NCBI GenBank assembly: GCA_949152475.1
Contig: OX424561.1
Location: forward strand, 1,922,001-1,986,000
Origin: Terebella lapidaria
Lineage: Eukaryota > Annelida > Polychaeta > Terebellida > Terebellidae
Reading direction: 5' to 3'
Length of the DNA: 64,000 nucleotides
Of the stretch, positions 1-11,266 are shown in pieces. A model generated the notes under the pieces. That model ran no database searches. It worked only from the letters and a program-made list of their open reading frames with translations, and was not told where the DNA came from. A program made the position numbers and the translations under genes. Position 1 is the first letter of the stretch, and each line of letters starts with the position of its first letter.

Positions 1-11
1 ATGTTTACCAG

Positions 12-45
12 CAGAAACCCATAAGCGATTTCTTACGGGTTTCTG
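12..45. repeat. Hairpin of the CAGAAACCCAT palindrome family
   Basis: Two 14 bp arms (12-25 and 32-45) are inverted copies, with one mismatch, around a 6 base loop. The left arm reads CAGAAACCCATAAG. The same core recurs at 4579, 5845, 26621, 36704 and 37375, so this is a dispersed short palindrome and not a chance hairpin. No gene is attached to it. Function unknown. Confidence 0.6.
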
Positions 46-49
46 ATAC

Positions 50-3000
50 CAGGGATCGGTACATGTAGCCGTTTACTACTCTGCAAAGTTTTATTATGTA
101 AAATACTAGCCTGAAACGAATATATTTTGACCGGAATTAATATGACAGGAGCAAGTAACACAAAAAACACCACTTTAGCCAATTTTCCAGTGAATATCCA
201 ATATCTACTCGGAAACATATAATAATATTTCTTTATGACAAAAACAAAAACAACAATTTACACATTACTATTATCTGTTCCTGTACCATGGGCTTGGGTG
301 GCACTTATTTCAGATGTGACATACATTTCAAAATTTCGGTGGTAAATCCCCTTTTTGTGAGTACGGATATGTCAATTATGTAGACTAATTACATGTGTCT
401 GAAAATAGGCAGCGGAAACCGGACATCCAGCAAGTCTGTCACTGCATTAAACATGTACATGATCAGATATAATGACTCTTGTGTGAAAAAAGTTCCTAAA
501 AAGTCAAAACTTCATGAGACATCCTCCTATTGATGATAAATTTGGAAAGTATGTTAAGTATGTAGGTTATAGTATGATATATGAACTGCCACAAACTTTA
601 TGCGAGTCAATGATGATGATTAAAAACTGTTTCTTGAATGAACAATGATTTTTTACAGCGAACTTCCGAGAACCTTCGGCATGTGTCTCTGAAGGGAATA
701 TACTATTGGGACCAAATTCTCGACCTGTATCCTTGCCGACAAAAGTCACGGATACAGCGTATCGTGCTACACATGTATGTATTTCTCTCTGTTTTATCAG
801 CAACAAAATCCTCAAATGTGCAAGAATAACCCCTGAAAACAACTCTTTATCATGTTTAATGTTTGTTTTCCGATATCACAATGATAAGACTAAAAAATTC
901 TTACACATATGATGATGTCAAGACAACCTATTGATATATTCAGTGACATTTTAAAAGTTTTGCCGAGCCGTGTATGTCCACGAGCACTGGCACGTCTCCA
1001 AGTCGACAAGGTTCCGGAAACTACGGAAGCTGCTCTTTTCAGCTGGAGTTTTTTTTATGCTCGAACTTTTGTCAGGGGCCTTTGGATAAATAATGACATT
1101 GTAGATAGTGAAGGAAAGAAAACAATGACCTAGATGGCAAAAGATATATAGTGCTATGGCCGTAGTCGGAAACACACTACGTCATACCATATTTGGTAAA
1201 GTTCTGCTAGTAGTGAATCTATTTGGAAGAGAATTTTGTGGGATGAATAACTTTAATCCTCAGCGTAACCACGGGTGATCTCAATTCCTCGACACAATTG
1301 ACTTTCTGCAAAGTTCTCAACAGAAAAGGAGAAAGAAATAACTTCATTTATATGATTAGATCCATGATTATGTGTATGAAAATGAACATATTTGAAAATA
1401 AAAACAATATTAAATATTGATAATGTGTTTTTCGACTAAGTTTTTTTTTTTTTAAAAAAACAGTTGTTTCTGTTTGCCGAGACGTCACAGTCCGGAAATG
1501 GTCTCGATGGGGGGAGGTCAAACAATCTTGCGCAACACATCACAGGCGCTAAGTCGTCTGGAACCGGTTACTTATGAGTTGGGCCACTGAGTCACATCAC
1601 GTTACGATGTATATTATCATAGCTGGACTTTAGTTTTTGGTCAAAGTTCCTATAGTATCAAGCTATATTTATAACATGAATATCAAAGATATGTGATATA
1701 GTGACGCGATGCGACTTTTCACATGCACAAGCGGACCCAGATCTGCTGATAACGCCATATCTATAGAGGACGGTATTTGATGCGTCATTCTATCAATGAT
1801 ATAATACACATATCTACCATACATGGGGCCGGGGGTGGGTGGGGTGGGGGTACGGTCTGTCTAACGTGACTCTACATGGCGAGTAAATAAATGTCAAGTT
1901 CTTTGTAAATATAGCGACGACAACACTTGTAAGTGTGTGGTTAGTCTATGTAACTTGTGCACTTCGAGCAGATAATATGGGCCAGCATTTTGCCAAATAT
2001 ATACCAGTACATGTATGTTCAATGAATGGACATGTGTAACAAACACTACGTCAGTGTTCTATAAATAAATATGTGTATAAGTTATTCTGTTAAAGTTCGC
2101 ACAAACATACATGTACAATTATTGATATACTGATATGTATAAATAATATTTTCACTTGTGTGAACACAATTATCATCACATTTTCAGTGGAAGTTTTTAA
2201 AAAAACAAACTAGTTTTTCTCCACAACAACCTTAGTCTAGTACTTGGAACAGTTTCCATGTACTAGATTCCATCCATGATTTAATACGTTGTTTTTTTAT
2301 AGTATACTTTCATGACCAAATCATAACTACACTGTATGAGCAGTTAATTGAAAACTGTACTGGAGTTGCTGACTTCACTGTTAAAAATGCAGAGCGTGCT
2401 GTTGTGATATTACGTAATTTAATAGCAATCACGAATGTGTTTTCATAGCACGATTTGTGGAAAGTGTTGTCTAGCAGTGTCGGAGAAAATATAACAGAAG
2501 AAAATCATCGGAATATTCAGATGGATTTCTCAGTTGATATAAAAATTGGCTTCAAACATGATTCAATAATCTGTTTTTCATACACAGCGAATCTAATTTC
2601 AACGACATTGAATTATATCATTGACGAAACGAACTTCACAACATATTTCAATAAATGTTCGATTTATTACTTCAATTGTCATTACAATTTCAACGAGAAG
2701 TCGGAGTGACCCGCGTGCGTCCAAAGTGAGGAGTTATTTGAGTCCAAGTTTTAGCGTTTAGAGGAGAGCGGTGAGATGTCGCGAGGTGGGGCTGGGTTCA
2801 GGGGCACTGCGGTACACTCGGTTTGGGCGGTTCATGGAGTTCGTTTTCCTGTGCACTGAGCGAACTTTTCTATTTATGTTAATTAATTTTACAATGTATA
2901 CAGGACCAATGAGGTATCATTACAACTCCACTAGTATGCGCTATGTCTCTACTGTCAGGTCTTCCGCGATTCTTGAGTATTTCTACACGTTTGATGCGCC

Positions 3001-4030
3001 GATCTATGGTGATAGCAATGTACACTACCGAGTGATAGGGGTCCAGATAAGCAAAACTTTAGAATATATACAACAACAAGAATAGACAGGGTGTAAGATA
3101 TTGCTGCAGAAATATGCCATGTACCATAAACTCATAGGCCACCAAATACAAATGTGGGGTCGTTTGGTGTGAACAAGAGGAGGTTATCGGGTGCAATAAA
3201 TGACCAATATAATGCTGGAAATATGATATAAACCTTAAGTTTCGAAAAAATTCATTCACGTATGATTATTTTAGTTACCCCCCCACCCCCCCCCCCCCCC
3301 CAATATTATTTACGAGGAAAGTGATCATATCAATTCGTTCGATGATTTCGGAAGTGATCGATAATGTCAGGAACTCCGTTTTGGTGTGTCATGATCGGAT
3401 CGTGAGAATGGTGAGATATATATGGTTAATTTATTCCCAACAGAACGAAAAAGAATACAATTTGGCTCGAGCTATTTTATTGAACATGTATTTGCAAATA
3501 TTTATTCGACAATGTGTGCACTGAAACTCAAAATCCATGCTACATAGTTCTGCTTTCATACATATGAATAAGTCTCCTGTTAGAACTGTATTACTTGACG
3601 TTTAATTACCGTCGTGCATCATTGTATACACCCATGTATATTAATATGTTGTTAGATTCAGAAAAAAACAGCCGTGAGTAACAATGTGACATGTTTCCAG
3701 TATTAAATTTAGCCAATCAGTGAAATATATACAGGTCATTTTTTCAAATGATTGCACAAGAATATCTTGTACATGTATTTACTGTACACAGGGCGATGAT
3801 AATTGATGATAATTTGACAACGATAATTTTATATTACACTTGACTTTACATATATATTTATATATATTTATTTGATTTTTATTAAGTTATATTTGTAAGA
3901 CTATATTATTTAAATATAATATAATAGGATAAATATAATAGAGACCTGTATTTGTTAATTTGCACGTACATGGCTACAGAACGAATGCGTTATGACATAC
4001 CGTCGTCCAGTGGCTGCAAAATGAACGCAT
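50..4030. other. Gene-free AT-rich DNA
   Basis: No reading frame here resembles a known protein, and none exceeds about 105 codons. The stretch is AT-rich and contains a long C run at 3278-3301, poly-T/poly-A at about 1440-1460, and a TATATATTTATATATATTTA-like low-complexity patch near 3850. I see no RNA gene or clear transposon ends. Confidence 0.6.
3278..3301. repeat. C run (one A interruption)
   Basis: One of about twenty long mononucleotide G or C tracts in the window. Confidence 0.9.
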
Positions 4031-4059
4031 TATGACATTTCGTCACAACGAAATCCGTT

Positions 4060-4250
4060 ATGACAAGTCGAGTGTCAGTGGCTTGGTGGTTAGGTCGTTC
4101 GACACAGATTCGAATGGTCCCGGGTTCGATCCCGAGTCTCGTCCATCGGAAGAACTTACACCTGACCTGCGACCTGGAGACAACTTTAACTTGCGGCTGT
4201 GTGAGAGAAAGAGATGTTTGGAAATGGAACACTATGGTTAAAAAAAACAT
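4060..4250 (+). mobile_element. tRNA-derived SINE
   Basis: A good internal RNA polymerase III promoter is visible. An A-box-like TGGCTTGGTGGTTAGG lies at 4079-4094 and a near-consensus B box GGTTCGATCCC at 4123-4133, the spacing of a tRNA gene. It cannot fold as a normal tRNA: sequence continues about 110 bases past the B box into an unrelated body ending near an A-rich tract at 4240-4248. That is the architecture of a tRNA-head SINE. Short direct repeats of a GTTATGACAT word lie just upstream (3988-4062) and may be part of the insertion context. The exact ends and family name cannot be given without comparison to other copies. Confidence 0.7.
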
Positions 4251-5840
4251 GCAAGTAGATTTATATATAATTTCAGGGCAATATACATATTCACGGGGAA
4301 TTTACAAGTATTCAATGCAAAAAACCAGGCACTTAATTTGACCAAACACGATTAACCTGTTAACAATATGAACTCTCCATAAATAAAGGGTTGAGATTCG
4401 ATAGGTGATGAAATTGATAGGTAATTGGTATTGAAATTGAATTTGAAAGCTTCAAAATCATCAATATTGATTGGAGAAGATGGCACATCAATATCGATTG
4501 ATTGATTGAATTTCATTCTGAATTATATGCTTCAGACCGCTATAGAAATTTTGACCATGCAGTACATCAGACCAGATGATGGGTTTCTGATCAAACAAAA
4601 ACAGGTCTACTCTGGGCGTACCCTCTGAAAAAAAAACGATGATCGTTCATAACAGCCACCTTGCGAATACAACCTGCATATATATAAACGCGCCCTCTAT
4701 CGAATAGGTTTCCTACAAAGCATAATGCTCCCATGCTGTCTCCACAATGTGAAGCCTCCATTGCGATATTGTCCGTTATGCGGTAGGCCTATCTTTGTCC
4801 ACTCTCACATGTACACGCCCACTCCTGAATCATCACACTTGTCTTACAAATGGCTAAAGTATCAATTCAATTTTGAGTGGGATCAAAAGGATAACAAGAA
4901 AATGCTGATACATATTTTCAAAAAAATATGTTGCGCTGTTCTAGGCTTATGTAATATTTGAGCAAATAAAAACGACAATAAAGACCAAATTAACCTCAAG
5001 GGATAAAATCTACGAGTTTTGATATTTCAAAGATAAAAACTACATATATCCTGAAGAAACAAACAATTTCCCCCACAAATATTCTGATTTTGATATATTC
5101 TTTCAACCTGCATGTTTACAAATGTTTATGTTCATGGTTACGCCACAGTACAATTTGCAGATTTGTCACAAAATTTGACAAATAATGCCTGCTTGTGGGT
5201 TCATAGAACAAATACCGTTGACAGATAACCATGACTTCAGGTATGATATAAATGATTTGATCACCACATTTAATTTATCTTTTTAAATCGATGGATATTT
5301 TTACGGCAAATTCAAGTTGAGATCAAGATTATTCCAAACTTTAATTTGATATACTCTTGGTCTTAACAATTGTTCTTGCACTATTAACTTTCAACTTAAT
5401 TGAAATATTGTCATGTATGATAATCTTTTCTACAATGGACTTGAAACAGTCTTCGAAGACAATTTTGCCTTAAACACAATGATTTCAGTTTTCATTTTAA
5501 CTATACTCTATGGTATAAATATACTTGAGCATTCTGGAAATGAGAAAAGGGCGTGTTTTGCACATCATACATATAATTTGACTCACTTTTAATTGCACTG
5601 ACTTTGTGCCAAATTTCCACATTTGGTGTGATATTTAGCCATGTTCATCATTGTCAGTACAAAAGTCAGAATGTCATCACAATTTTGTAAAGATACTATT
5701 GAGTGCATGATTCTACCCACAATTAAGAGAGCATGTGCCTGTAGCTCCTGCGTTTTCCTCAATTGTATATTTATGCTCAATTCTATATTTCTGATTGTTT
5801 TGTGGCAATTTTTTTCTAATCGTAGTGGAAGAAATGCCTA
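4251..5840. other. Gene-free AT-rich DNA
   Basis: No coding signal. Simple ATTGATTGATTG-like and TTGAAATTGAAT-like repeats lie at about 4390-4520. A half copy of the CAGAAACCCAT palindrome (ATGGGTTTCTGAT) sits at 4579-4591. Confidence 0.55.
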
Positions 5841-5844
5841 AAAG

Positions 5845-5884
5845 CAGAAATACATAACGAGAGACCTCTCGTTATGTATTTCTG
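5845..5884. repeat. Perfect 19 bp inverted repeat, 2 bp spacer
   Basis: The arms at 5845-5863 and 5866-5884 are exact reverse complements separated by AC. The arm begins CAGAAATACATAA, so it shares the core of the hairpin at 12-45. The following ATA matches the base context after that hairpin. It is best read as another member of the same small palindromic family. Confidence 0.75.
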
Positions 5885-5889
5885 ATAAA

Positions 5890-6810
5890 AGCTAAGAACC
5901 GCAACATGATGAAACATTCCCTGATCCCGCTTCGCCCCTGGCATCAAAACCCCGCGAAAAGCTAGCACCGCCAGAGACACGTTCCGCAACATTCCTGGCG
6001 AGCTTCGGACACAAAAAGCTTTGCCTACGGACATCGCAAATCAACAGGTATGCCCTGAATCTGGATCTGTCCAGGTATCGGATAATTGTCTTACAATTAG
6101 TAAGAATGGCATTAATGTAGATCCAGGTTGTTAAACACTCCCCCCCCCCCCCCCTCCTCCCGGACATCGACCAGGGCACGGCTCCATGACAACCAACACG
6201 CGCAGGACGTGTCGCGTGTTAATTACCAGGGTGTCACTCGATCGGGGAAACGACTGTCCGGAGGCGGGTATTCTCATAACCATAGTAACAACTACACAGG
6301 AAAAAATCATTGAAGAAATGATTTCAACATTGTCTCAAATTTTTCCATGTCCAGGGCTATGGCATTTTATATAGCACATTCCCGGAATATGTAGCCTACG
6401 TGCAGGATCGGGACGACACGATCCCTACATGTGATTCAATACACCATATCCTACTAATGTTCGCCTTTTGAATTAGCGTACAATCCCTGCCAAGCCAGTT
6501 TTGATTCTTGAACAGCAGCACATGTTTTAGTCCAAGCCTCCAAGGCCTCCCAACCAATGTGTTTTAGGATGTTTTTGTCAAGAGATTTACGGAAGTCGTG
6601 GGGCCTGTCTAATACGAAGATAGGATCTCAATACCCTTTATCGAAATTTTGCTAGTATTCAGCTAGATTAAATACAGATCTAAATTTTTAACGCTATCAG
6701 CAGGATATCTAGAAGTTATTAGTGTCCAGTTGACCATGACATGTATTTTCCCCTGTCAGTCTGGCATTACATGTAACTGGCCGAGGTCTTGGCGGCTTTG
6801 GCCACGCGGG
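5890..6810. other. Gene-free DNA
   Basis: No protein-like frame. A C run lies at about 6139-6155. The open frames over 5892-6179 overlap on both strands and carry no recognisable domain. Confidence 0.5.
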
Positions 6811-6815
6811 CTGTG

Positions 6816-6827
6816 TGACCTTTGACT
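6816..6827 (-). promoter_or_regulatory. DR1 nuclear-receptor-like site
   Basis: TGACCTTTGACT is the reverse complement of a direct repeat of AGKTCA-type half sites spaced by one base, the arrangement bound by HNF4/COUP-TF/RXR-type receptors. It lies 135 bp from a cluster of E-boxes, which makes a regulatory role a little more plausible. Sequence match only. Confidence 0.3.
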
Positions 6828-6961
6828 GTTCAGGGGTCAGAGGTCCGTATAGATCCAGGTGTCGAACAGTTGTAATCGCCACTTCTCAGTAGCCAATGGT
6901 CGGTTAATGTAGTTATGACGATCGAGAGACTGGGCGGGACATAGCTGTCAGGTTTGTCGAG

Positions 6962-7036
6962 CACGTGGGACCTGCCCAGAACACGTGACGTGTGAGACTG
7001 TGAGCGGCTGCCGGGTCACGTGACCCTGAACACGTG
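6962..7036. promoter_or_regulatory. Cluster of four CACGTG E-boxes
   Basis: CACGTG occurs at 6962-6967, 6982-6987, 7017-7022 and 7031-7036, four times in 75 bp. The third lies in a perfect 14 bp palindrome GGGTCACGTGACCC (7013-7026), which contains the extended TCACGTGA form preferred by MITF/TFEB-type and USF-type bHLH-zip factors. The surrounding 6780-7560 is more GC-rich than its neighbours. This looks like an enhancer or promoter core, but no transcript start or gene is visible beside it. Confidence 0.45.
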
Positions 7037-7962
7037 TCCGCCAAGGTCATGTCAATGTCACATCTATCCGTGACAAGTCTGGGTCTGCGATGATTATCCA
7101 TCGCCTACCTCATCCACGAGCACGAACTGACAGAAAATCTAATCATTGTCCAGAAATCACGGGATTATCACCAGGGCGGGATCCAGATATACTTTCGGTT
7201 AAAAAATATTTTGTTCATTGATATATTGCCTGACATAATTTGTGAGGAAGCATTCCAAAAGATTTAATTATCTCCATGGATGGAGTCCAGCAATCTATGG
7301 AGTTATATTTTGTCCCCTGGGGCAGCGAGTCACGACTTCGGTGATTTGTTGAGTTATATAATACACAACCAGGCACATACTCTGGACGTAAACACCCGCC
7401 CCGGACAGTAGCCATCTGGATCATTAGGGGCTCCCGTGTAATGAACCCCTAGGGACGGGTCGGTTACCAGGGTAACGGCTCCCGTCTCGTGACCCCTGTA
7501 CACCGACAGCCCCGATCAGTAATTGATCCGGCGCTGTCCGACCTGCGATAGATAGTATTTCCAGGACTGGAATAAAGCGAGCTATGAGATTTCTACGGCT
7601 GGCCAGAGTTGATGTTTACATAATCAGCGTGGTTAATGAGTGTCAGAGATTTTAATTAGTTGTGTTCTGTGGGTGGAATTGAAATGGCAGTTTATGGAAC
7701 GTCTGTATCTGGGCATATCTGTTGTCAAGGGCATAGAATATGACATGTAGAACGAAGTCACGTTTCTGAATATTTTGGAATCTAATCTAATAGCAGTCTG
7801 GTTCATTACCTGTAGATTTCTGGATCATTAGCTGTGTCACGATAACATGTGTTATCACTGGATCCTGATTGGGTCAGCCATTAATGTAGTCCGCTCCAAA
7901 CAGTGAGGGGAGGGGTCAAAGAGTTTTTCAAAATAAATGACTAGATAAATAAAATCTAGAGC
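7037..7962. other. Gene-free DNA, GC-richer at left
   Basis: No coding frame with protein-like content. The left 500 bp is GC-richer and includes the X-box-like palindrome; the right half is ordinary AT-rich sequence. Confidence 0.5.
7463..7476. promoter_or_regulatory. RFX X-box-like palindrome
   Basis: GTTACCAGGGTAAC fits the X-box form GTNRCC-N(0-3)-RGYAAC used by RFX factors. Another exact fit lies at 46789-46802, and two more are inside the duplicated repeat near 55.0-55.2 kb. Motif match only. Confidence 0.3.
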
Positions 7963-8226
7963 TTCAAAATGACATATTTTATAGAGTAACTGATCAGCAT
8001 CCTAAAACTGAAAAGAAAATAGGGGGTCAACGTATCCGTTCTCTTGGAAAACAAGATGCAAGATGTGAATATGGGCAAAAAATGTGTAAAAATACCATAA
8101 ATTAAGTCATTTTAGTAAAAGTTCGTGATTTTTGATCGAATATGTCGAAGAAACCAGCACGGTGACCCCCTATTTTCTTTTCAGTATTAGAATGCTGATC
8201 AGTTACTCTATAAAATATGCTATTTT
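7963..8226. repeat. Foldback repeat with about 70 bp arms
   Basis: The arm at 7963-8034 is a near-exact reverse complement of 8157-8226, around a loop of about 120 bp. Both arms contain the ATAGGGGGTCAMCGT-like block plus a CTGATCAG core. A related block (AATAGTAGGTCACCGT) sits at about 11358-11374, just inside the TTAA-flanked element. The foldback may therefore be a fragment or relative of that family. No target duplication is clear. Confidence 0.65.
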
Positions 8227-8229
8227 GAA

Positions 8230-11200
8230 GAGATAATATTCAAGATTTCAAATTTTGACTTTTCATTACCTCTATGTTTGTAGCAGACTACGTTAAATAT
8301 CTCAACAGAAAATTACCGAGAACATTGTGGTCTTTAACTTGCAAATAGTCCAGTAAGATCTAAATTATATTACGTTTGTATATTTGGTGAACGGTGATTA
8401 TTGAATCTGTCATCCAGAGAGGATTATCTCATAAATGTAAACAAGTGAAGAGAAACTATAAACCATTCTTTACGAATATTTCACAAAACGTAAACAAGGC
8501 AGAAATGTGATAAGTTGTTGACCGTCAGTCCGCCACCCCACTCATGATTATTGTTATCATCAGAAAACATGGGTCGAAATGAATGTTACCAATAAAACAA
8601 TATTAATAATGTATATATACCCAACTTTAGATTTACCAATATCGCTAGGATTTGACCTGGATCTTTATCCAATTATATTTTTTTGCCTATAAAATAGTAA
8701 TCAAACAATCAACACGATCCCGGAAGTAATTACTCCTCTATGGTGTTTTTTTTTTTTTCATGGATTGTAAGACTGGACGATAAGAAATACACGTAACAGT
8801 GTTGTTATTGTGGGCCACCCGCGGCTCTCCGATAAAACAATATTCCGTGAAGATTTTCCCACACTTCTTAGGTTCAAATTCCCTGTTACTAGTGGTTGCA
8901 CTTTTTTTTAACCATGAGTCGTCAATTTTCATAACGGAAAACGAACTGTATATAAAGATGGCTCGCATGTCTTTTGTAAACTTGTAGAGGGGAGAGCGGC
9001 TGGAAATTTGTTTGGAGAACTTGGGCACGCGGCGTCTTTTAAGTCTTGGAATAACAAGAATGGTTCAATCTGAAGTGTTGTGTTGAGGAAGAGAGGCAGG
9101 GAAGTGCGAGGAGGGGGGTGGAAGGTTACAGGTGCCCCGACCCTCCCGCCACTCAGGGTCTGTCCTCAGGTCCAGATCGCCTGAGGGTCGCGGTTTTGCC
9201 AGGCTGGATCTGATCCGGAATGTTCCTAGAAGCGACCCGTGACAGCCCCGGAGTCGTGGGAAAGTCCTCTCACGGTCGTTACTTGTGCCATAGAGCTATA
9301 ACCGCCACCCGCCAATCTATCCAGTTTATGGAGTCGACACTGTGCTCTCCACAAATAAACCTATTGGGCCACTTGTACAAATTGCTCTAATTCATCCGGA
9401 TTTTTTTCTGCTCCGACAACAATGTTTGTTTTTGTTTTTTATCACCCCAAGTTTTGTGACAATACCAAATAGACTGGAAGGAATTACAAAGACACTGAAA
9501 GCACTCCATGCAGGAGTAATTAACATTTAATCAAATTCAAAACAATTATGATGGGATAAGTTACTCTGAATCAATTGAATAACAAATACTGATCTCTACA
9601 AGTAGCTTTACAATTTGAAAAATATAATCTCTCTTGAAAATTCATGTTACATTCAAAACATAGTTTCAAGTATAGTTCTTTATCTATCCAATAAGCGTAC
9701 ATGTACCGTAAGACTAATAAAGGTAGGGTCTCTGATATACACAAATTCTATAAGGCAAGTGAAATTAGTCGGAAGTTTTAACGCTACATTCACAATGAAC
9801 GAAAGTTATTTATGTTAGTTCACGGCCCGATTTCAGATACTTTTCACTCAGACTTTGCGGTGGAACGCATCCCTGGGCGTGGGGCTAGAAAAGCGCGGGA
9901 AATTTCTTTGGACTGTCCGGATCGAATCCCGGAGATTTAATTGTACAGTTACCGGGTATTTTATTAGAATGTAGCCTACCTGTAATCAAACTGTACTCAA
10001 TGAAGACACCAGTTGAGTCAAGTGTAGACAGTGAGATTCTGTCGTAATTCCAGGTAAATTAATGCATAAGTTACATGTTCCTCGATAGATAGCATTGTTC
10101 GCATGCGTGCTCGCCGAGGCTGGCAATGCCGTCTAGACTTTGCATTTGAGATTGTGACAAACATTCTGATATTGTATGTTGCTGCTACATTTATTTTGCC
10201 ATGTATCATTCATTCAAATTATTTATTTTTACCCCAGACAACCGAACTTGAATAGACACTGCACAAGGTAAGTTGAAACTTATCAGAATTCGTTTGGAAT
10301 TTGTTTATCCGAATCAATGATCCTGAATATTTGACAACACATTTTTCTTGTATGTCAAACAAAAAAGTGGTGTTTTATTTTGATATTTTACACCAGTGAT
10401 AATGAGCCATGATAAGGGTGTAGAGTTTCTGTGTGATTTATAAGAACCCCTGACCCCCCCCCCCCCCACCTTCCAGGCACAAATGGTCAGTGACACAGCA
10501 GAGGGGCCAGTTAGTGACTTGTACGGTAGACATTAGCATGGCTGTTTATATTCATATATATGACTGGTTTCAAGTTCCACAGTTGTAGATATTGATATGT
10601 CTGTGTTGATATAGGACATGTCCGTGCACTTGTCTGTCAGTGTCAGCACCCTCCCACCCAATATCCGACCTTCAGCAGCTCCCCGGACAATCCTGATGAC
10701 CTTCACAATGACACCTGTCTTCTGTCAATGAAAGAATTTTAGGATCCTGACCATTCTACTTGGTTAAAAAATTAATCACCCCTGTTATACACAATATACA
10801 GAAGAATTTATTTTTTCTTGTGTTTGCCAGTGAAAAATCAGGATATGTGCATGCCCTAACTACCATACGGAGCAGACTTGATTACCTACTGGCTGATAAG
10901 GCAGATAACCCCAGCATAGCCCTAACTTTCCCAAGGGTATTCTGTCCGCAATCGCTCTATCCATCAGCATGTACCCTGGGGGTGGGGGGGGGGGGGGGGG
11001 ATATCCATGGTGATCTGGGACATACTTGAGGTCAGGCACCTATCTGTACACCACAAGGCCATGGCTATAACACAGATGACTTGATAATTGCCTGTGATGT
11101 TACCAACTTGTTCCAATGACAGATTGCCAGATTGCCATGAACTTTTTTCATTCAAGCAGGAATATATCTCTTGTTATGAATTTCTTATTGAAGATATTCT

Positions 11201-11262
11201 GTTTTTAAAAAAACAGAACTATGTTCCTTCCATATGATTAACTTTGAAAATTTCGGATCCAT
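8230..11262. other. Gene-free DNA with homopolymer runs
   Basis: No recognisable coding sequence. It contains a C run at about 10453-10468, a G run at about 10980-11000 and poly-T at 8748-8758. One splice-like microexon candidate (10238-10267) is listed separately. The frames of 60-97 codons have no domain signature. Confidence 0.5.
10238..10267 (+). other. Candidate 30 nt microexon (weak)
   Basis: A T-rich tract ending TTTTTACCCCAG stands immediately before 10238, and CACAAG|GTAAGTTG follows 10267. Both are good splice signals enclosing 30 bases. One of the three frames is open across it. Signals this close together can arise by chance and no neighbouring exon was found, so this is only a pointer. 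Confidence 0.12.
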
Positions 11263-11266
11263 TTAA

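Noticed and set aside
4060-4140. A functional tRNA gene
   Set aside because: A and B boxes are present, but the sequence does not close into an acceptor stem and continues into a SINE body.
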